In this document: one piece after another, positions 7,308 through 11,210 of the stretch
How the letters are laid out: each line of letters starts with the position of its first letter
Position numbering within the stretch: position 1 is the first letter of the stretch
DNA from: JANXVV01 sp038230975
Lineage (GTDB): Bacteria; Planctomycetota; Phycisphaerae; Tepidisphaerales; Tepidisphaeraceae
DNA length: 11,210 nucleotides
Assembly (NCBI GenBank): GCA_038230975.1
Contig: JBBRMF010000174.1
Location: forward strand, 1-11,210
Direction of reading: 5' to 3'
The notes under the pieces: generated by a model
What the model was told of the DNA's origin: nothing
The model's input: only the letters and a program-made list of their open reading frames with translations
The model's database searches: none
Position numbers and translations under genes: made by a program

Positions 7308-8171
7308 ATGGGTTGGTACAACAGTTTTCCGCCGTATGTTCCGGTTGGTGTCCGCCGCGCCAAAGCGCAGCGCGAGATTAAGAAGCTCGTGAAAAAGGGG
7401 ACGGTCATTTCCCCGGTCGTGATTCCCGGAAGAAAAATCACGACCACCTTCTGGGGCAATGCATGGTGTGAGAATCTGACATCCTACGGTCACTTCAGCA
7501 ACCGCCTTCCGCGCGGCCGCACTTACTGCTCCAACGGTTCGGTGATGCACTTGCAGATTGAACCGGGAAAGATTGAATCGCTTGTGAGCGGGTCGGAGCT
7601 TTACGAGATCACGATCAAAATAAAACCGCTATCGGCTTCGCGTTGGAAATCGATTCGGTCGCGATGCGCCGGTCAGGTGGGGTCGCTGGTCGAACTGCTG
7701 CAAGGCAAACTGTCCAAGCATGTGATGGAGATTGTGACCTCACAGGATGAGGGACTTTTCCCGTCGCCGGATGAAATTGAGATGTCGTGTAGTTGCCCGG
7801 ATTACGCGGGTCTCTGCAAGCATGTCGCAGCGACGCTGTACGGGGTGGGAAATCGCCTCGATTCGCAACCGGAACTGCTCTTTCAATTGCGCAACGTCGA
7901 TCATCTGGAATTGATCGCGGCGGCGGCGGCTCCCAATGAGATCGGAATCTCCGGCAAAGGAAAGAAGAAGAAAACAATTGGTGCAGGTGATCTTTCCGAC
8001 GTCTTTGGGATCGAGCTTGAGGCAACGCCGATCCTCGCACCCACACCGCCAGCATCGCCAATAAAGGTTAAAGTCGTTCAATCCGTTCGCGACGCGAAGC
8101 CGAGCCCAACTCGCAAGAAAAAGAGTATCTCGAAGAAACGTAGTAAACCGGGTGTTCGTGATCCGAAATAA
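7308..8171 (+). CDS. SWIM zinc-finger protein with basic C-terminal tail
   Basis: The 287-residue product has a SWIM zinc finger, CSCPDYAGLCKH at residues 161-172. It fits CxCx6CxH, with Cys161, Cys163, Cys170 and His172 as zinc ligands. SWIM domains bind DNA or partner proteins and are found with SNF2 ATPases. The N-terminus (MGWYNSFPPYVPV, then FWGNAWCENLTSY) is typical of bacterial SWIM proteins encoded beside SNF2 helicases. After the finger comes an Ala run (204-208) and a tail from about 216 that is rich in Lys, Ser and Pro (KGKKKK; PTRKKKSISKKRSKPG), resembling histone-H1-like or nucleoid-binding tails and suggesting non-specific DNA contact. The gene lies 160 bp after the SNF2 gene on the same strand, separated by the long inverted repeat. 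It is probably functionally linked, but may not be on the same transcript if that repeat terminates. The start is fixed by the GGAGG before 7308. Confidence 0.88.
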   Translation: MGWYNSFPPYVPVGVRRAKAQREIKKLVKKGTVISPVVIPGRKITTTFWGNAWCENLTSYGHFSNRLPRGRTYCSNGSVMHLQIEPGKIESLVSGSELYEITIKIKPLSASRWKSIRSRCAGQVGSLVELLQGKLSKHVMEIVTSQDEGLFPSPDEIEMSCSCPDYAGLCKHVAATLYGVGNRLDSQPELLFQLRNVDHLELIAAAAAPNEIGISGKGKKKKTIGAGDLSDVFGIELEATPILAPTPPASPIKVKVVQSVRDAKPSPTRKKKSISKKRSKPGVRDPK

Positions 8172-8282
8172 GCAATCGCTTTGCGTTAAACTGACTTTGG
8201 GGCATGGCCGTGACGACAATCATGCATCGCAGGCCGCATCCACAAGTTGCCCTACGGCGTTCATGTGGCTTACTATAACTCC

Positions 8283-10010
8283 GTGATTGCCCGATCCTTC
8301 GCGTCGTTGTTGTTAGGTACGTGGATCGCCTGCGGTTCCCGTTGTCTGGCTACTGCTCCCGCTGCGGCAAACTCACCTCCATTAAGCACAACACTCAACG
8401 AACTCTTCGAGCAGCTCGACGCGGACAGTTATAAATCGCGCGAGGAGGCAACTCAGCGTCTGTCAAACTACGGCGAACTCATTCGCCCTGCCTTACTTGA
8501 CGCGGCCCACCACAGTGATTCCCCTGAACAGCGCCTGCGGTCCCAGAGGCTGTTGAGCGCGCTATCCTGGAGCCAACCCACTGACCCGCCCGAAGTTCAG
8601 CAGATTCTGGATGCGTATCGCTCCGTGGAGCCGGAAGTTCGATATGCAGTAGTGCAGAGCCTCGGCAAACTTGGAAATCCGTCGTTTGATGCGCTGCTCC
8701 GACTGCTGGTCGAAGAGCCTTGCGACGACATTCGCTGGGTGATCGTCGAGCAGTTGCACCATTTCACGGACGATGCCCAGCGCGAACGACTTCGTCGGCT
8801 CGACACGAAAGCCGACGATGCCCCAATGGCCGCCGCCGCAGGCTGGGGATGGTTACCGAACGATCCGTTAAAAGGTCTCAATCTTCTTCGCCGTAGCGCG
8901 GATCTGGCCGCACCCCATGCGCTGGAAGATCCGACTGAACTTTTGCTCGTTCTGAAAACGCTTTACACGCGATCGCTGAATGTCGGCAACTACGAATCGG
9001 CAATCGAGCGAATGCGGCAGATGATTCTGCACAACGAACGGCCGCTATCGGAAATGACGCTTGAACTCCTCGCCCTTCATGCCGAATACGGCCCACAGCG
9101 CGGATTTGAACAAGACGTTCATCTGGCCCAAAGCAGTTTCTATGCACCGGAAATGATGTACGTCCTCGGTCGACTCCACGAACGGCAAAATAAACCGTTG
9201 CTGGCTGCCGCGATGTACCGCGCCGCCGGGCTGACCGCGATGGCGTCACAGGAAACCCACTTCCGAGTCGCCAGATTTCTGATGGACCACCGTTGGTACG
9301 ATTTGGCGAAAATCGAATGGCATTGGGTGCTTGCCACGACTGGATCGCAAAAAGATGTCCTTGATGTGACGGCCCACGATTGGCTCGCGAAATGCGCAAT
9401 GGCTCTGGGAGATGATGCCGGAGCCGAGGCATCGGCCCAAACCGCTCTGACGCTCATTGGCCGCATCCCGGGAATCAACGTCGTGTATGTCCAGCAGTTG
9501 CAATCAGAGATCGACTGGTATGCCCTGCGCGTGGCGAAAGCCAAAGGCGATCTGACGTTGATGGCGTCGATTGTCGATCGCACAACAGCCGTCAAACCCG
9601 TCGACTCAACCCTTCCGATCAACCCGGAATTTCAGATCGATCTGGTCAACTCCCTCAAAGCCTTACATCGCGATGAGGCGGCGACGGCATTATTTAACCC
9701 GCTATTCAACGCCTACATTCAACAACTTGAATCTGATCCCAATGATCCGGAAGTCCTGAACAATCTGGCCTGGCTCTGCGCCCGATGCAACGAACACGGA
9801 GACGACGCCATCGCCTGGTCAGCCAAAGCCGTTCGGCTTGCCCCCGCCAATGCCGCGTATCTCGATACTGCAGCCGAAGCCGTGGCGCGTATGGGTCATT
9901 GGGATCAAGCCGTGAATTTCGAGAAGGCCGCCCTGAAGTTACAGCCCGGCGATCGATTTATGATTTCGCAATTATCGCGCTTTCAGGATAACGCTTCGAA
10001 CGCAAAATAG
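8283..10010 (+). CDS. Exported HEAT/TPR repeat protein
   Basis: Read from the GTG at 8283, the 575-residue product starts MIARSFASLLLGTWIACGSR, a plausible Sec signal peptide with cleavage near TAPAAA/NS; the Cys residues may hint at a lipoprotein but no clean lipobox is seen. Residues about 30-190 look HEAT-like: LDADSYKSREEATQRLSNYG, RLRSQRLLSAL, then EVRYAVVQSLGKLGN and DIRWVIVEQLHHF. This is a style common in planctomycete secreted or membrane proteins. The rest is helical with TPR-like units; the clearest is near the C-terminus (NNLAWLCARCNEHGDDAIAWSAKAVRLAP, then AAEAVARMGHWDQAVNFEKAALKLQPGD). It is probably a protein-binding scaffold; no catalytic motif is seen. The start is uncertain: TTG at 8247 and GTG at 8265 are also in frame and none has a clear ribosome-binding site. 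Confidence 0.85.
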   Translation: MIARSFASLLLGTWIACGSRCLATAPAAANSPPLSTTLNELFEQLDADSYKSREEATQRLSNYGELIRPALLDAAHHSDSPEQRLRSQRLLSALSWSQPTDPPEVQQILDAYRSVEPEVRYAVVQSLGKLGNPSFDALLRLLVEEPCDDIRWVIVEQLHHFTDDAQRERLRRLDTKADDAPMAAAAGWGWLPNDPLKGLNLLRRSADLAAPHALEDPTELLLVLKTLYTRSLNVGNYESAIERMRQMILHNERPLSEMTLELLALHAEYGPQRGFEQDVHLAQSSFYAPEMMYVLGRLHERQNKPLLAAAMYRAAGLTAMASQETHFRVARFLMDHRWYDLAKIEWHWVLATTGSQKDVLDVTAHDWLAKCAMALGDDAGAEASAQTALTLIGRIPGINVVYVQQLQSEIDWYALRVAKAKGDLTLMASIVDRTTAVKPVDSTLPINPEFQIDLVNSLKALHRDEAATALFNPLFNAYIQQLESDPNDPEVLNNLAWLCARCNEHGDDAIAWSAKAVRLAPANAAYLDTAAEAVARMGHWDQAVNFEKAALKLQPGDRFMISQLSRFQDNASNAK

Positions 10011-10014
10011 GGTT

Positions 10015-10044
10015 CCCTCCCCCCATGTACTCATGGGGGGAGGG
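10015..10044. repeat. Perfect GC-rich hairpin with 13 bp stem, copy A of a palindromic repeat
   Basis: The stem CCCTCCCCCCATG pairs perfectly with CATGGGGGGAGGG around a TACT loop, beginning four bases after the HEAT/TPR stop codon. It continues into TTAGGGTGAGG. It may act as a transcription terminator or 3' end stabiliser for the HEAT/TPR gene, but lacks a U tract on either strand. A half copy in inverted orientation lies downstream, interrupted by the IS701 element. Related AGGGTTAGGGTGAGG repeats are, from memory, widespread intergenic repeats in bacteria. Confidence 0.88.
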
Positions 10045-10107
10045 TTAGGGTGAGGCGCGACCCGTCGAACGAATTTCAATTTCGAGCATTTTTCGGTGGG
10101 CAAAAAA

Positions 10108-10122
10108 AGCCCCACACCCTAA
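10108..10122 (-). repeat. Copy B of the repeat, part left of the IS701 insertion
   Basis: The bases CACACCCTAA at 10113-10122 end with the target duplication CTAA. Joined to 11065-11080 they restore CACCCTAACCCTCCCCCC, which is the exact reverse complement of an 18-base stretch of copy A (10034-10051). The repeat was therefore present before the insertion sequence arrived. Confidence 0.7.
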
Positions 10123-11060
10123 CACTACAGCGAGACTCACTATACAAATTTTTCCCATCTTCTAGCCGATCCCTCTGTAGGAACCGTTCTTTTACAGGGA
10201 TTTTTGGCATGGATGCCGCACAAATCGCGGGGCTCGCCCCGGCGTTGGATCGATATTCGGGTCATTTCGATGATTGCTTCGGCCGATCGGAACCGGCCGC
10301 GCACCTTCGGACGTACATCAAGGGGCAATTCTCGGATTTACCGCGCAAGAGCGTGGAGCCGATGGCGCTGGCCGACGGCACGCCACCGCTCACGCTCCAG
10401 GACTTTCTGGTCGGTGCCCAGTGGGACCAGCGCTACGTCGGCGAGGTGCCGAGCAATTTCGTGGGGGTGGTGCCAATCGCCGAAAGTCCGGCCGACCGGA
10501 TCGCGCCGCCGGGGCGTGCGCAAGGGGCCGCCGTCCCAGGCGCCTGCGTTGACCGGCGATGCGGCCGTCAGCAGGGTGGACGACTTGCGCCGCCATTCCA
10601 AGACATTCACCCAGCAGCCGTGGGAGCGTTTTCACATCAAGGATACCACCAAGGGACCGACGGTCTGGGAAGCCAGGGCGGCGAGGGTCTATCTCAAGCG
10701 GGACGGACTGCCGACGCGCGCTCATTGACTGATCGTCGTCCGCAACGTGCTGGATTCTTCGGAGGTGAAATACTTCATCTCCAATACCCCGGCAGGAACA
10801 CCGCTGGAGAGGCTGCTGACGGATTTGACGGTGTGCCAGGCTCGTACCGCGGCCAACGCGATGATCGCCGCTTTGCCGATGACTCGCCACGCCAGAACGC
10901 GACACTTGACGCACGTCGCGGAGGTGCTGGAATAGACCCAGCGCAGAAACGCATCGGCGGCAAAATGCCAGCGGCGAACGACGTTGAATAGGTTCAAGGA
11001 ATTAGGCATTGTAGTTACGCAGCTACGTTGCTGCCAATTAGAGTAAGTCGCACTGTAGTG
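10123..11060 (+). mobile_element. Decayed IS701-family insertion sequence with CTAA target duplications
   Basis: Terminal inverted repeats are 10123-10141 and 11042-11060, matching at 16 of 19 positions and both beginning CACTACAG. They are flanked by CTAA at 10119-10122 and 11061-11064. A 4 bp duplication of the YTAR type is what is known for IS701-family elements. The element is 938 bp, shorter than full-length relatives, because the transposase gene has lost internal segments. The left leader (10142-10208) holds a short imperfect hairpin around TCCCTCTGTA/TACAGGGA. The element cannot code an active transposase; it could only move if a full relative supplied the enzyme in trans. Confidence 0.85.
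10209..11046 (+). pseudogene. IS701-family transposase remnant (deletions, frameshift, nonsense codons)
   Basis: Reading starts at ATG 10209 with MDAAQIAGLAPALDRY, LRTYIKGQFSDLPRKSVEPM and TPPLTLQDFLVGAQWD, an IS701 transposase N-terminus. At about 10427 it jumps straight to QRYVGEVPSNFVG, which in full-length relatives lies over 100 residues further on; the intervening catalytic region is missing. At the G5 run 10463-10467 the frame shifts by one, and family sequence resumes as WCQSPKVRP, then TQQPWERFHIKDTTKGPTVWE. A TGA at 10726-10728 replaces an expected Trp before LIVVRNVLDSSEVKYF and NTPAGTPLERLL. There the sequence jumps to LTVCQARTAANAM, so a second internal segment with the last catalytic residue is missing. 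A TAG at 10933-10935 is followed in frame by TQRRNASAAKCQRRTTLNRF and the end at TAA 11044-11046. It is non-functional. Confidence 0.88.
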
Positions 11061-11080
11061 CTAACCCTCCCCCCGGAGTA
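11061..11080 (-). repeat. Copy B of the repeat, part right of the IS701 insertion
   Basis: CTAACCCTCCCCCCGGAGTA begins with the right target duplication and is the inverse of the right half of copy A (GGGGGGAGGGTTAG shared exactly, with a one-base length difference near the loop). The other half of the hairpin stem is absent; the next bases, GAGCCTGTCG, do not pair with it. Confidence 0.7.
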
Positions 11081-11176
11081 GAGCCTGTCGATTTATCCAC
11101 CCCTTGCATATAAAGCAATTTCGTGCTAAAGTATCGCCATTGGGGCTGGATAAGTTTGGATGACCTGGAGGTCGGT
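11081..11176. other. Non-coding stretch, possible left end of another insertion sequence
   Basis: This stretch holds no gene. It contains an imperfect inverted repeat, TTATCCACCCC at 11093-11103 and GGGGCTGGATAA at 11142-11153, separated by about 38 bases. It leads into a good ribosome-binding site (GGAGGT at 11167-11172) and an ATG at 11177. It may be an insertion sequence leader with its promoter, but no terminal repeat can be proven from one end. Confidence 0.35.
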
Positions 11177-11210
11177 ATGTCTCATTGGGCCGCGGCACCG
11201 CTGGATCGGA
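11177..11210 (+). CDS. Start of a possible transposase gene (cut by the right edge)
   Basis: An ATG with GGAGGT four bases upstream opens a frame that reads MSHWAAAPLDR up to the edge, eleven residues. The pattern of an early Trp followed by a Pro-Leu-Asp-Arg motif recalls the starts of some IS1182-like planctomycete transposases, whose next residues are usually DQxxLFP. Eleven residues are too few for a firm family call. Confidence 0.35.
   Translation, partial: MSHWAAAPLDR

Noticed and set aside
4487..8171. SNF2 and SWIM genes as part of a phage defence system such as DISARM
   Set aside because: No methyltransferase, nuclease, phospholipase D or other defence gene is adjacent, and the neighbour is gyrB.
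10095..10115. Rho-independent terminator at GGTGGGC-A7-GCCCCAC
   Set aside because: The stem is short with a bulged C and the A tract forms the loop rather than a tail of T after the stem.
10050..10991. Single continuous 313-codon plus-strand frame
   Set aside because: Only 10209 to about 10467 matches transposase sequence in that frame; the rest of the family sequence lies one frame over, so it is a chance open frame through a pseudogene.

Overview
The window looks like a chromosomal segment from a planctomycete-like bacterium of roughly 55% GC. This is an inference from protein style, not a database match. The pointers are a secreted HEAT/TPR protein with a repeat style common in planctomycetes, transposases resembling planctomycete IS4 and IS701 family members, a GyrB with the long TOPRIM insertion, and three kinds of intergenic palindromic repeat.

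Layout, left to right. (a) 1-333: 5' part of an IS4-like transposase on the minus strand, running off the left edge. (b) 419-573: a large imperfect palindrome made of two inverted copies of one hairpin module. (c) 633-1103 (minus): SRPBCC/START-like protein, divergent from (d) 1157-1651 (plus): GNAT acetyltransferase of the phosphinothricin-acetyltransferase type. A 53 bp gap with a near-symmetric TTATAATAA separates them. (e) 1648-4242 (minus): gyrB, convergent with the GNAT gene; the two stop codons share the palindrome TTAA. (f) 4487-7147 (plus): large SNF2-family ATPase, divergent from gyrB. (g) 7145-7226: 30 bp-arm inverted repeat that contains the SNF2 stop codon. (h) 7308-8171 (plus): SWIM zinc-finger protein with a Lys-rich tail, a likely partner of the SNF2 ATPase. 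(i) 8283-10010 (plus): exported HEAT/TPR repeat protein. (j) 10015-10044: perfect 13 bp GC-rich hairpin followed by GGGTTAGGGTGAGG. (k) 10123-11060: decayed, internally deleted IS701-family element with 4 bp target duplications (CTAA), sitting inside an inverted half copy of the repeat in (j). (l) 11177-end: first codons of what may be another transposase.

The stable core is gyrB (DNA supercoiling) and the SNF2-SWIM pair (DNA translocation or remodelling). Both ends are accessory DNA: transposase sequences and palindromic repeats. I see no tRNA, rRNA or CRISPR array. The most notable non-coding observations are the paired base changes that preserve the stems in the 419-573 palindrome, and the reconstruction of the IS701 insertion site inside a dispersed palindromic repeat. 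I did not find a clear new multi-gene system; the least characterised functional unit is the SNF2-SWIM pair.
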